Origin: Neckera pumila
Lineage: Eukaryota; Streptophyta; Bryopsida; Hypnales; Neckeraceae
DNA: 64,000 nucleotides
Reading direction: 5' to 3'
Assembly (NCBI GenBank): GCA_963969595.1
Contig: OZ018410.1
Location: 22,802,913-22,866,912, forward strand
Part shown: piece after piece, positions 11,056 to 22,258 of the stretch
Layout: every line of letters starts with the position of its first letter
Numbering within the stretch: the stretch's first letter is position 1
Notes under the pieces: model-generated
Databases searched by the model: none
The model's input: the letters and a program-made list of their open reading frames with translations, nothing else
Told to the model about the DNA's origin: nothing
Made by a program: the position numbers and the translations under genes

Positions 11056-11848
11056 ATGCAAGAGCGGAGGAAAAATGCTCGCGTGAGCACAAAGAGGAAG
11101 ACCACGCAGTCGCAGGAGCGGAGCATGAGGGAGCAACTAATGGCGGAAGTGAGATTACAAGATATTGTCACTGACGTGCATTGCAATGTTGGTAATCGGA
11201 ATGACCGTGATGGGAGCGAGAGCACACGGGGGTGGCGGCCTCCGCATTCAGAAGAAGAGACTCCCGCAGGTTTAGTTCTTCCCAAACAAGAGCTGGAAGA
11301 TGAAGGGGAGTTTGGAGAGCCAATTACGCTAGATGGGATTCCAATGCAGCTCCAGATAAAGATGTACGAGGTCGCGCCAATGCTGCGGGGACGTGATGCG
11401 GTGTATACTGAGAGATTCTTTCACAAGGTGGTGGGACTATGCAACGAGGGATGTGAGGTAGACAAGGCATGGAATGAAACAGAAATCACTGCAGAGGAGG
11501 TGGCCGCAAAATGGAAGCCAGCCATCCGTACCAAGCATCGATTCCCAGTCACAAACTCCACGGATCCAGAGTAAGCAGCTTGGTTCACCGAACACTTTGG
11601 ACGTGTGTACGGGGGGCGTCCAGACAATGAGTCTTTTTCATGGAAGTTTTTGACAGCATGTTTTGCCACATTTGTGCATAACCGCAAGGTCAATTAGGCA
11701 GCGGAAGCTAAAAAACGTCAAGATTTACGGGTGGTCAGGTCAACGCACAATCCCAGAAAATTGGGGCCAATGGCCATGCGTGAGCAAGTTCATGCCCTTT
11801 GTAATCTATTTGCAAGGTATGCTCGACCTTTTGATGGTTGTTCGAATA
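11056..11848 (+). pseudogene. Unknown basic/acidic protein, N-terminal part
   Basis: Unrecognised. An ATG at 11056, just after a CTTCCAG acceptor-like sequence, opens a 172-codon frame. It begins basic (RRKNAR, TKRK) and becomes acidic (KQELEDEGEFGEP). The stop at about 11572 (TAA) is followed in the same frame by WFTEHFGRVYGG..., a TAG at about 11695 and further coding-like sequence (MREQVHALCNLFARY) to a TGA near 11848. Each stop is one C-to-T change from Gln or Arg (CAA, CAG, CGA), as expected for decay of methylated DNA. I read it as a recently inactivated gene continuing into the coiled-coil/RING frame at 11859. Introns could also explain part of this. Confidence 0.45.
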
Positions 11849-11858
11849 CTGAAAGTGA

Positions 11859-12603
11859 ATGACCGCCAAAGAGGACCTGCGAACTTGCTCCGACAGTCAC
11901 ATCTTGGTAGAGAAGGCACACACTAAGCTTTTGGAGAGCCTTGAGGAAGCCCGGCTTGCATTTGATGTACTCTGCTCCGAAGAAGATCCACTTGAACAAG
12001 CCTGGGCAGTAGCGATGGCAGACTACAAATCGCTCAAGCAAGAAGGCCTTCTTGCACAGGCCAGTGAGAAGAATAAGGAGGCTCGTGTTTTGTTATGCAA
12101 ATTGAAGGAGCATTGCGATAAGCAGGAAATGGCTGAATTAGAGATGAAAAGGCTGGAAGGAGAAGAGCTACCGGTAGTGGAGCAGAGGTTGAAGGAGGCA
12201 ACAAAAAATCTCCTTGCTGCTAAGGAAAAAATGTGCCTAGCCCGCATTTCAAATCTAGCCTTGCATCCAAAACAAGCCTTCCCAGTGTACCCTGTAGGTC
12301 AATCCATTCCCAGGATTATGTCTGAGCAGATAACACAAATGTGTTGCAGTTGTAACCTTGGATTTTTGTCTCGTTCTTTTGTCTCTACCAGTTGTGGTTG
12401 CATATTCCATCCAGCTTGCTTTGCCGTTATGTTGTAAGAGGGGCAACTCACTTGTCCACGATGTAGAAAGGAATTTGATGGTCCAATGCTGGCCCAATGG
12501 GGATTTGCCTTGACAAAGAAGATGAAGTCAGATGTACACAGCTTAGCCCATGCCTTGGAGAACCCGCCAATAACAGGTGATTTCTACCCTCTTCCATAGG
12601 GAA
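11859..12603 (+). pseudogene. Coiled-coil / RING-like protein, central part
   Basis: The frame opens at ATG 11859 (MTAKEDLRT), shifted from the upstream frame. Residues about 20-130 form a long Glu/Lys/Leu coiled coil (KLLESLEEARLAF, LEMKRLEGEELPVVEQRL). A Cys/His cluster follows at about 12340-12470: CCSC, then CGCIFHPAC, then CPRC, spaced like a RING or related zinc finger, the usual core of E3 ubiquitin ligases. An in-frame TAA at about 12435 (CAA-to-TAA) interrupts the finger between its two halves, while coding sense continues through CPRCRKEF to about 12570. A donor-like CAG GTGATT follows. This points to a decayed gene. An E3 ligase role is inference only. Confidence 0.45.
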
Positions 12604-12884
12604 ATAATGATCGTTTCAATTTTCGAATGTCACTGTTGGAGCGGATATTATTCGTTGTACAGTATCACTAGCTAGCATTATGTTCAAGTAGGTGCATTAT
12701 CAACCACTGTAATTGCTTCTTTAGGTGCTTGTTAAATTGTTTGTGCTACTCTTGTAAAGTAGATTAAGTTATCACATGGATTATGAAGATTCTCATGAAT
12801 GAAGTGGCTATATATTCTTTGCAGGTATCACATTTCACGTCAGACCCTGTACTTGAATTTCAACTTCATAAGATAGAGGTTGCT

Positions 12885-13196
12885 TGGCGAATGGATTCCA
12901 CTGGAGCAAGACGAGCCAATTCAAATGGTAGCCTTGTGGTGTTTTGTAGTTGACTCTGATCCGCCAATCATTTTTGACTTCGACATTGGGCTTGACTGGC
13001 CTCTTCTCCACCTCAGACAGGAAGTTCAAATTACCATGGGAACCGATGCTCCACAAGAATTCACATTTTTTGTATGTGAACCAAATACGCTTGATAGGAA
13101 GATAAATCGCCGTGCTGAGAAGAACCTGACAGTTGCAAATGTCCTACCCCCGAAGGTGTTGAAGATTCGAAGGATGGATTACTTGGTTCTTGCGTG
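12885..13196 (+). CDS. Unknown C-terminal exon of the 11-kb gene
   Basis: An open frame after acceptor-like AG sequences reads GEWIPLEQDEPIQMV, then IIFDFDIGLDWPLLHLRQEV, and ends with a TGA at 13196. It is compact, mixed hydrophobic/acidic and looks like a folded beta-rich domain. I do not recognise it. No ATG begins it, so it is best read as the last exon of the gene that includes 11056-12603, with the intervening 12604-12880 as an intron (CTTTGCAG acceptor near 12826 or an AG nearer 12885). It could also be a separate gene fragment. Confidence 0.35.
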
Positions 13197-14310
13197 ACTC
13201 GATCAGATTGCATTTGGGTGCATTTGGGTAGGCTACATATTAAATGAGGCCATTTTCAATACTACTGCCTCTCATACCAACACATACTAGTATCCTATGG
13301 TGGTGGTCTTCTAACAGTAACGCTTTTGCTTTGACACTGTAGTGCACTTTTAGTTTGATTCAAGAGAAGTCATGCCAAACATGTATTTATTTGTGCCTAC
13401 TTGACAAGTGTTTGTAGTATAAATATCAGTACTCAGAGCACCACTACCCTACTTGCTAAGTCCTGTAGTGTAGAACAAGATGTTATCACCAGTAAGCTGA
13501 CAAGCTTGAAACAATATGTGTGAATTTTTGAGACAATCTACTACAGTGTTTGACAAAATTCTATAACTTACTATGATGGCTTGAAATAATTTTTGCTTTT
13601 ATAGAATTAGTTACGGTTTCCAACTTTATGACAGTGAATGATATTAATAAATAGTGTGAACATCCTTTTATGGTTATTGTATTATCTCTTTTTGCTCTTA
13701 AAAGAATGACCTGTTCTATTCCTAAGATGACTCTAACTGGTTAACATATTTTTATTTTTCCATACGAAGATACATTATTCAACTACAATGAAGATGACCA
13801 TTGTGCTGAAAGTATATTCTAACTTGTTGATTTTTTGAGTACTATTGGGTTTTGGTTAGTTCAGTGAACCTCTTGTAATGCCCCCCAGACCAAGTGAAAC
13901 TAGCGTATGAATAGAACTCACTAGATTCCATTCTAATATTGATGATTTGAATCTGCAAGTTTTCTGTGATGGTGAATCTTGTTTGGTATTTTCTCCTCAA
14001 ACTATACTTATATTTTTATTAAATAACTTATACTTTTAAAGATTGATATTTACACAAAAAAATTTAAGCAAAACACTGCCAATCCGAATTTCAGTTAAAA
14101 TATGAGTTTATATTATATTAACACTGGTGCTATTCCATTGAATAAAAAATAGGAATTTGCTTTCAGCAAATTGACAGCAATAGTGCTAGAAACGGTTTAG
14201 CCACAGCTCTCAAGTATTAACAATGAATATTATACTTCTTCCCACACGAAGTACATGTCAGTTACCTAATGCCAAATTAATATAAAATTATTTCCAAATT
14301 GTACTGTGTA
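13197..14310. other. AT-rich intergenic DNA
   Basis: No supported gene. The first 150 bp may be the 3' UTR of the preceding gene. The rest lacks recognisable structure. Confidence 0.5.
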
Positions 14311-14478
14311 GGCCATGCCTTATACCAGAGTGCTGGTCCTTGCATTGTCTTAGCCAATGGGGTTATACAAGATAGCGACTGGATTGGTACAGTTTCTGGT
14401 ACTGTCCCTTACAGCTTTTCTTTTATCAAGCTTACACAAAATAAGGGGCACTTAGAGGGTCCAATTCGGCTCTAATGA

Positions 14479-15982
14479 GAACGTCTCGAGATCAGGGAGC
14501 AGGTGCTTTCTGGCCTCCGCCGTTTTTATAGTCATGAAGACATGAAGGGTCCAAAGAAACTAGGAAAGCATGACTACATCATCTTTATTGCCATCGACAG
14601 GAACTGCAGACCATTCAGATTCGTGGTGGAGAAGATGAAAAATTGGACGCGCTGTGGTGGAAAGCATTCCCACATCTACATGGTCCCTCTGAGCGAGCAT
14701 TCAGCGGCGGTCTTGCCGTCCCGCTCTCGCTTCGATTGGGAGCTCCACAACCACTGGACTGTGCCCATGACGGAGTTGAATACAATTCTTACAACCAGTG
14801 GCCAACTCTACAACTTGTTCTCAGCCAATTGCTGGAGTTATGCAACAAACACTGTTGAGAACGTGCTGGGCCTTTGGTTGTGCCATTCGCTTAGTTATGC
14901 GAGATTTCAAGGCATTGCAAGGCTGTATGGAAGCACTGGAGCAACTGGAAACGGTGAAGCGTCCCTTGCCTGTGGATGTTTTCAGTTTCCTCCTTTGGCC
15001 GGCGCTCACTCGAAGCGGAAACCGCGACACTTTGCGCAGAATCGCCAATTGGTGGAATCGTCGTTCTGTTAAATTGCCGTCATCCTGCGCCTCAAATTGT
15101 GACACAAATTGTGACACTGTTGAGGCCGTGCTGAACCTTTGCTTGCGCCATTCGCAAATTTCTGACAAAAATTGTGACACTGTTGAGGTCGTGCTGTACC
15201 TTTGTCGCTACGTATGCATGATCTCGAGTTGGCGCGAGGTTGTGAGGAAGCACTGCAGCAACTGGAAACGGTGGAATTTCCCTTGAGTCGTGATGTTCTC
15301 CGTCTCTTCTACAAGCCGCTCAGTCACCAAAGCCGTGACTATCTGCGCAAGATCGACAATTTGTCGAATCGTCTCACACGTTGTCGTGTTGAATTGGAGC
15401 CATCCGACGCCAGAAATTGTGAACCAAATTGTGACATTGCTGAGGCCGTGTTGTACCTTCGCTTGCGCCATGCGCTAAGAATGGACGATATCGAGTTGGC
15501 GCGAGGTTGTGAGGAAGCACTGCAGCAACTGGAAACGGTGAAACGTCCCTTCCCTCGTGAAGTTCTCCGTCTCCGATACTCAATCCCCGAAACCCGGACA
15601 GTTTCCTTAACTGAGATCTTTCTATTTCTGTTAGTTGATGGAATCTTCATTCTGTTACTGGGCGTCCTGTTCAACTCTATTTGTAGCCGTGCTGTACCTT
15701 TACTTGCGCCATTCGCTACGTATGCACGTTCTCGAGTTGGCGCGAGGTTGTGAGGAAGCACTGCAGCAACTGGAAACGGTGAAACGTCCCTTCCCTCATG
15801 AGGTTCTCCGTCTCCACTACAAGCCGCTTAGTCACCGAAACCCTGACACTTTGCACAGATCGGCAATTGGTGAACTCGTTGTTCTGTTGAATTGGCGTCA
15901 TCCTACGCCAGAAATTGTGACACAAATGCACACAGAGGTCTACCTTTCTACAATAGGCTGTGTACAGTTTTTCACTAGCTAG
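14479..15982 (+). pseudogene. Decayed H/NC-domain plus helical-repeat gene, copy B
   Basis: This is the longer copy of an unrecognised gene. The frame opens after a TGA at 14476-14478 without an ATG (ERLEIREQ), so an upstream exon is likely. Residues include GKHDYIIFIAID (about 14560-14595) and, 80 residues later, YNLFSANCWSYAT (about 14808-14846). A hydrophobic-flanked His followed by N-C is the arrangement of LRAT/NlpC/PPPDE-type papain-like folds; this is inference. From about 14850 come tandem repeats of about 86 residues (units near 14850, 15180, 15437, 15690, with a short unit at 15117) rich in LARGCEEALQQLETV. A one-base insertion near 14895 and a roughly 10-bp deletion near 15200 shift the frame. 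About 100 bp of unrelated DNA (15590-15685) breaks a unit. Copy A is intact at the first lesion, so the ancestor was probably functional. Confidence 0.6.
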
Positions 15983-16126
15983 ACCTATGCCAAAGTCATA
16001 GAATAGCTACCGTCAATGTCTGTAACATACGAGATTGACGTTCTGATCAGTTCCGAAACCCGAAAATCAACAGTGTGGGAGGCTTGTCATGTGTACATAA
16101 TATTGTGTTAGACGGCTCATGGTCAA

Positions 16127-16456
16127 ATAAATTAGGCCTGGACTAATAGTGTTTTCTGCACTCATCCAAGTAGTACCTAAGTAATTGTGTACACCTATCT
16201 TAGTGGGAGCAAAGCATTTCTTGGCCAGGGTTTGTCCTATGAAGCTTACCCAGGTGGTCTAGTTTTCAATGCTGGCTTTTAGACTTGGTTTCTAACCACT
16301 TACAAATAAAGAATTTGTAAAGAATTTGTGATTTCATTTGGTGTACCGTTTGTGTCAACCTGTGGGTGGTTTGTTTGAACCCTGTAATGTTGCAGCAGCC
16401 AAAGAATGGTCAATGGATGACTTTCAAGATTATTTTCACTACAGATGAAGAATGCA
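16127..16456 (+). repeat. 3' flank shared by copies A and B (B side)
   Basis: This matches 5577-5888 at roughly 90-95% by eye, with the same end at GATGAAGAATGCA. Copy B carries an extra tandem copy of AAAGAATTTGT near 16306-16328. It marks the right border of the duplicated unit. Confidence 0.75.
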
Positions 16457-17159
16457 CCTAGTGATTCATAGATTGGAACATTTTTGGCAAAGTACGTTGT
16501 TGATAGATTTCGTCCTTTCAGGGTTCAACAACTTGTACTTGTATACAATTGGTTTGAAAGAATTTTTAAGTAATTTGCACTAGTTTGTTTGGTGCAAAGA
16601 AGTTGGAAAAGCATGCCCCTGTACATTAGGTAGGCATAAGCTTTTGTAGCACTGCCCCTTTCGAGACACCTAAACTACTGTGGTGTTCAAAGAAATCCAA
16701 TTTCAACAAAAGAAATTCTTTAGGTGTCAATACTAAATTCCAGACAGTAGAAATAGAATGGACTCTTGAGCAGCCCCAAACATTTAATAAACAAGGCTAT
16801 ATTACAAAGGCTATAGTATTTATGATGATTACAATTTACATGACAAGCTTATGTCTCTATATCTTGTATGAGTTTCTCAAAGCTTGTCATAATCATTTAT
16901 TCTATTAAATTGTTCTATGTACCAATTGATTTATTCAAAAAAATTGTATAGCTAGTGCATACCATCATGAACATTTGGTGAAGACTATCATATATTACAT
17001 AGTAACCATAGTTACATTTATACATTAGTACAAGTACTACTAGCCCCTAAATGCCCAAGCCTTTCCAAGTGTGTTTTGACTATGAAAATAGAGCATAGGC
17101 TTATAGTTATCTCCAATGAAGCAAACGTTTTTTTTTTCAAAATCTAACCGTATAGATGT
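16457..17159. other. AT-rich intergenic DNA
   Basis: No gene seen. CCCCTAAATGCCC at 17044-17056 resembles the terminus of the TTAA-element family, but no partner end is found. Confidence 0.5.
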
Positions 17160-17163
17160 TTAA

Positions 17164-17384
17164 CCCTGTAACACTGCTATGGACACTAAGTGTCCAATGG
17201 ATGACAAAGAATACTTTTGTATAGGACAAAAGTGCAACTATTCATCCTCGGAATTTTGTTGCGAAAAGAAAGGTCTTCAACGATAGTTTGACTTCCAATG
17301 TGCACTTTTTCATTTCTTTAAGCCAGTACTTCCCACGGTATTAGAAAGGATGATTTATACGGAGACCAACCCATCCTTACAGGG
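17164..17384. mobile_element. Short TTAA-flanked TIR element
   Basis: TTAA (17160-17163) and TTAA (17385-17388) flank a 221-bp non-coding element. It starts CCCTGTAA and ends TTACAGGG, an 8-bp perfect inverted terminus. TTAA targets with CCC..GGG ends are typical of piggyBac-like elements. Its interior (ACTATTCATC, AGGTCTTC.ACGATAGTTTGACTTCCAATG) recurs at 30719-30800. Confidence 0.75.
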
Positions 17385-17388
17385 TTAA

Positions 17389-20300
17389 AGAGCTTGTTTA
17401 TTAGTATGCATACCAATTTGAGTGCCAAAATGGCGTAGGAGTTATAAGATTATAACAAGAGAAATGTATGTTTTCTATTTTTTTGTATGCTACTTCTCTC
17501 TATAATGTTTTAGAATTTTGCATATAAATTTTTTTTGGAAATGGAGGTGAAATAAGCAACTACCAATAGTATTTAGCACACTAAAATGCACTTTCAAAAA
17601 ACTTAATTTCACATGAAAAGACATCAAATCAATTACAAAATCCACCTTGCAATTGTTGAAATGTTTTTTTTTTAATAAGTAGAAATCACAAATACTTCCA
17701 AATCAACACAAGTTTACATATTTAAATTTTTAACAGTGAAAATTATGAAAAACTTTAATCTTTTCATTTGGACCATCTTCAAAGCAAATGGCTAAAAAAA
17801 ATTTTTTAGATCTCAAATCAAATGAAATTGGTAAGCTTTGTTCAAAGCCGAGGAACCAAATAAAATTGGCCTAAGCATTATTCTTCCACAAATGATACAT
17901 ATCTGCCTTTGAGGACCTCTCAAAAATCAAATATTTACCTTTTTTAATCAAAAATAAAAGCTTTCAATAATTAACCTTCAGTCCATAATAAATCTTAACT
18001 TGTTAAAAGAACTTAATTGCCCACGGTAAAATGAGCCTGAAATTTTGGATCAACCATATATGGTCAATTGGGCAATAAAGTAGGTTGGCCAATTCAATAC
18101 CTTGTCTAGTTTTTTGGAAATTCTTAAAAATATTTTACTATTTAATAATAGCCCTTGATATTATGAGGATAAGAACTATTTGAACTATTAAGTAAGTTAA
18201 ATAAAATAAGAGTGCATTATCAAATTTGGAGTACTGTAGACATTTTCTAAGCCAATGAATGTGACCTATGTAAACGTCTAAAATTTATCATCATTATGAG
18301 GTTGAATGGAGATAGAAGAAAAATTTCACCATTTTCTTGAGAAAAACGTTAATGAGTTTGGCGAGGGCCCCTTGGAGGGTCTCTTTGAAGGTCCATTATT
18401 TTCCTACTATAAATAACCAATGGAAGACAAAGAATTCTTTGAGGCAAGAGAGTTGAAGCATTTTGTATTTTAAGGATGTCCAATTAAGGATAGTCTAGTA
18501 TTACAAAACATTCAAGGGTTGCAAGTATGCATGCAACTCGTACAATTGCAACCAAAAAATTATTGTTTTATTAGAAACTAACATGATACAATTTGTGCCA
18601 CGTCAAATTGGCGATTTTAAAAAAAAAGTATTCCCTCTGTATTTGCACCAGAGGCAGAAAGTCAAACAACCCCTTGAAAGGTTAAATTTTTTCCTAATGT
18701 ATCACTATAGTTGCTAAGTGTTCTAAGGACTTGCACTCAAAAATTTGTAATTTTTTCACACAGTCTCTAAAAATTCTCAAATCAATTGCATTTACTTTCA
18801 TTTGCTAACTTCTTGCTGTGATTTTTTTGACCAATTTGTTTTAAAGATGCTAGCTCTAAAAAAAGTGTTTGTTTTAGGTGATGATATTTTTATTGTACAC
18901 TATTCATAAAAAAGTTTAATTGAGTTATTTCTTTTTAATTCCAATGAAAAAAGAATCTTAATGTATAGTTTAATTAATTTGTTGAAGGAAACATGTATAC
19001 AATGTGTAAATATATTTTGAAAGATTACAAAAATCCAAAAATTATCTATTTTGTAAAATATGTAGAAACCAACATCTAAATATAGAATAAACACTTAACA
19101 CTTTGAATCTAAGAGAAAATTGAATTGGTGATCATTCTTCATCAATTTGTACATGATTAAAAAAATTGGGAATATTATACACCCTTTTGCTCCAAACTTG
19201 GTCCATATATGCTAATGTAATTGACAAATATATTATTGTAAGCTAATCCTAGATTTTAAAAGCCAAATTTACATTCATTCGGAGAAAATCATTTTCATTT
19301 GAATAGCTTTTCATCTATTTTGATAACTAAATCCATTAGAGAAAGAATGGGCCTGTACATAGCCGCTAGACCCTAGACCAACAAGCTGATGTGGCTGTGG
19401 CTGCATAAAAAATTAATATTTTTTCCAAAAAAAAATATGAAGTTTTTATTCAACTTGTTGGTCCAGCTCTAGCAACCTTGTAGAGGCCCCGTGCTTTCTT
19501 TAATATATTTTTGCACTTTCAAACAACCATAATTCATAACTTTTCAAAACATCATTCTAATGCAGTTTGCCTTCAATTTGATGGTCAATTACTTAATGTC
19601 ACTCATTCTTGCCAAGATTTATATAGATTTGAACTTATGCTTCAAGGTGATTTGGATTTTAGGGTTGCATTTTTGAAGATGTTGATTGAATTCAATTTTC
19701 AACAAATCTTCCACTTTGGCATGAATTTGTAGAAGAATTGTAAAACTGAATGTTGTAGCTTTTTCCTACCTTAACTGTAAAACGGCATCTGGCGTATGAC
19801 CACTAAATTCAAATTCAAAGTCCTTCACTTGGAATGGTCCCATTTTGTGATTTTTAGAATGAAAATATTTATATTTATTTTTTAGAGATGAACTTATATG
19901 CCTTCTTTAAATTTTTAAAATATTACATTTAATTCTAAATTGATTTAGTGCTGGTGTATATCATAGTATAGAACCCCACAGTGTAAACCAAAATCCTATG
20001 CCATTCTATAATTAAAAATCAATAGACCATGGTTACAAATCCAAAGTTCAAATTGCAATTAAATATTTTGATTTTAGGACTTATTCAGATATTTCAAAAT
20101 GTATTGGAAACCAAACTTGATTGGAATCATTTCTTTAATTGTGCACAATTTCAAAAAATTATCATTTTTATTGATATAATTTAGGTCAAGAGCAAGAAAG
20201 TACAAGATTTGAAAATACTGTGAATTGGTTATTCTGGTGATTCATGTAAATTCCATCTTCTTGTCTGAAAGAATCAACAATGTTGTAGTGAAAATTCTCA

Positions 20301-20862
20301 ACTCTAATAGGGAGATCAAAATTGCAAACCACCTCAAGCAAGATGTGATTCCTATGCTAAGCTTCAAAAACCCTAGAATATTTCTTGTGAGCTATTCACT
20401 ACACTAGGGAGACAATGTGTTGTGAATATAGGACATTTTTCCAAGTTGAATTTTCTCATGGGTGGTTTACACCGGGCAGTGCTCAATGAGAAGGAATAGT
20501 GGAAAAAATAGGTTTCGTAATCAACCCTCGCCTTCCTTATGAACCCATTTTTTTCTACAATTTGCTCCTCACCAAACATTGCTTATACAATCCATCAATC
20601 AATATAATCTGACAACATCAATTTGGGCAATAATCACATTTAATTCTAAAACTATCTACACTTGTCTCTCTCAATGGTGTTTGGGTGATTATAGAGTAGA
20701 ACTTTGGGATGTGAAAAAACTTTTTTCATCCTACGTTTGAAGGGAAGTGATGAAAATTGAATAGGGAATTGTCTTGCTAATCTCTCTGATGCTTGGTGAA
20801 TGTAAAAAAGATAATAGCCATATAAAGTGGGTACTCTAAGCCGACACTTTTTGCTATTGTAC
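17389..20862. other. AT-rich gene desert
   Basis: About 3.5 kb with no gene I can support. The frame at 19511-19732 (73 codons) has ordinary AT-rich composition and no recognisable family. No large repeat is evident. Confidence 0.55.
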
Positions 20863-21025
20863 CTAGATGGCGAATTTCATTAAAATTGCACCATTCCGGA
20901 ACTTTGGCACTTTAACAATTTAGAATGAACATTCTGAAATCTATACCATTTCCTAGATGGTGAAAATGGCGCGCCGTCAAAATGGCACTTGGAATACCGC
21001 CATTTTAATAAAATTCCCCATCTAG
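20863..21025. mobile_element. 163-bp MITE with CTAGATGG termini
   Basis: The left end CTAGATGGCGAATTTCATTA and the reverse complement of the right end, CTAGATGGGGAATTTTATTA, match for about 35 bp. An internal CTAGATGG and the palindromic GGCGCGCC sit near the centre. The terminus after CTAG matches the element at 841-1144, so both belong to one family. No clear target duplication is visible. Confidence 0.75.
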
Positions 21026-21503
21026 TTACTATTATTAGATTGGTCAAATTTTCATATTTTCTTGTTGACAAGTGAAAGGAGGTTCCAATGCACCAAAGAA
21101 CGCAACATTTGGATACCATATGCCAAAATTCTGAAGGTCACAGTTTGTTTTGGTAGATGTTTTCAAACTTTCTTCAACATGTACATATTGATTTGGGAGA
21201 TGTCTAGAGTGATGATGGCAGTTTTAGGTAGGGTGCAATTTTGGGTGTACCCACCTTATATTCAAACCATAATGCTACAACCTAACTACAACGCTTTCCA
21301 TAGAGGAACTTCACCATGAGAATTTGACCAACAAATGTAAGAACGGATGTCCTTCTCATCAATCGCATCTCCAAATACATGAAAATTGTACGGTCCATTT
21401 AGGGCCAATTCTGCCATAGAGTGAGCCCCGAGGCTAGCCCAGCAAGGCAAGCTCCACGATAGAATCAGCCTTGGATGGACCGTTCTCTAACGTTAAAGTA
21501 TAG

Positions 21504-21613
21504 GGCAATGCCTGAGGAGGGTGTTTTGGAAAATAACGGACCGATGAGGAGGGCAGAACCCGACGAGGAGGCCTGTTATTTTTCAAAACGCCCGACAACG
21601 AGGAACCATTGCC
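21504..21613. repeat. Imperfect inverted repeat in GC-rich island
   Basis: The arm 21504-21538 (GGCAATG...GTGTTTTGGAAAATAAC) pairs imperfectly with 21572-21613 (GTTATTTTTCAAAACGCCC...CATTGCC). The intervening GC-rich sequence has repeated GAGGAGG words. It may be a small foldback element. The surrounding 21.42-22.45 kb is GC-richer than its flanks but has no supported coding frame. Confidence 0.5.
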
Positions 21614-21676
21614 TGACATAAATCACAAACAGAAGGATGAGAAATTGAGGATGAGAAATTGAAGTTGGATGAGTAA

Positions 21677-21697
21677 TGCGTAATGCCCGATTACGCA
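21677..21697. repeat. Perfect 8-bp stem-loop
   Basis: TGCGTAAT, loop GCCCG, ATTACGCA. A perfect small hairpin; function unknown. Confidence 0.55.
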
Positions 21698-22016
21698 AGA
21701 AAACCTGCACAATCATGCATTACACCTCAAAACCCTCCCCACAAATGTACGGGAAAATTCTTGCGAGTGGTTTACAGTCACTGGGAATGCAATTCCCATG
21801 CAGAATCTGTACTAAGACTCTGCAGAATCGGCACAGGTGCTGAAAAACGGATTATGTCTCCTAACAGATGTGCTAAACATGCCGAATCGGCCACCAGTGC
21901 TTTTAACGTAGAGATAGCAATCACCGTAGTCTTAAACACGTCTGAAGATAAACGGACTGATTTTCCAAACTTGCCATTATAAAAAGCAAGGTCAGTAACG
22001 GCATTTGGACACTGTA

Positions 22017-22032
22017 GTGAGAATATTCTCAC
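22017..22032. repeat. 16-bp perfect palindrome
   Basis: GTGAGAATATTCTCAC is self-complementary. It could be a dimeric protein-binding site or chance. Confidence 0.5.
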
Positions 22033-22071
22033 AAGGACTCCTCAAGCAAGAAACCTTCTCTTATCAAGCAG

Positions 22072-22092
22072 CATTCCCTCTTCGGAGGGATG
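22072..22092 (+). other. Hairpin with C(UUCG)G tetraloop
   Basis: TCCCTC-TTCG-GAGGGA forms a 6-bp stem closed by the very stable UUCG tetraloop, extended by two more pairs across a bulge. A second small hairpin (GTGC-ATGA-GCAC) follows near 22125. This hints at a structured RNA, but no known RNA family is recognised. Confidence 0.35.
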
Positions 22093-22173
22093 CTCGTCTC
22101 CGTGCGATCACTAGGGCTCTCCTGTGTGCATGAGCACGGCAAGTGTGGATTATATTCTCTCATACAACTTACT

Positions 22174-22258
22174 AAGGCTGGTGTGGAGGTGGGAACTTCA
22201 CCTGCAGAGGGCAGAATCTTTCAAGATTGGCGTTCGACTCCCCCTAAAGTTCAGCCTT
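22174..22258 (+). other. tRNA-like folded segment (possible SINE head)
   Basis: AAGGCTG at 22174-22180 is complementary to CAGCCTT at 22252-22258. Inside lie an A-box-like TGGTGTGGAGG, hairpins AGGTG..CACCT and AATCTT-TC-AAGATT, and a B-box-like CGTTCGACTCC. The T-stem pairs poorly, so it is not a normal tRNA gene. A tRNA-derived relic is possible. Confidence 0.25.

Noticed and set aside
11056..12603. Reassignment of TAA/TAG to glutamine in this genome
   Set aside because: ARP4 ends with TAG at the conserved C-terminal QRKCP, and the intact genes show no internal TAA/TAG. Decay of a silenced locus explains the stops better.
4601..16456. Copies A and B as LTRs of a giant retrotransposon
   Set aside because: They encode protein-like sequence themselves, differ in length at both ends, have no TG..CA borders, and no reverse transcriptase, primer-binding site or target duplication is seen.
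22174..22258. Functional tRNA gene
   Set aside because: The T-stem pairs badly, no standard anticodon arm can be placed and there is no clear terminator run.
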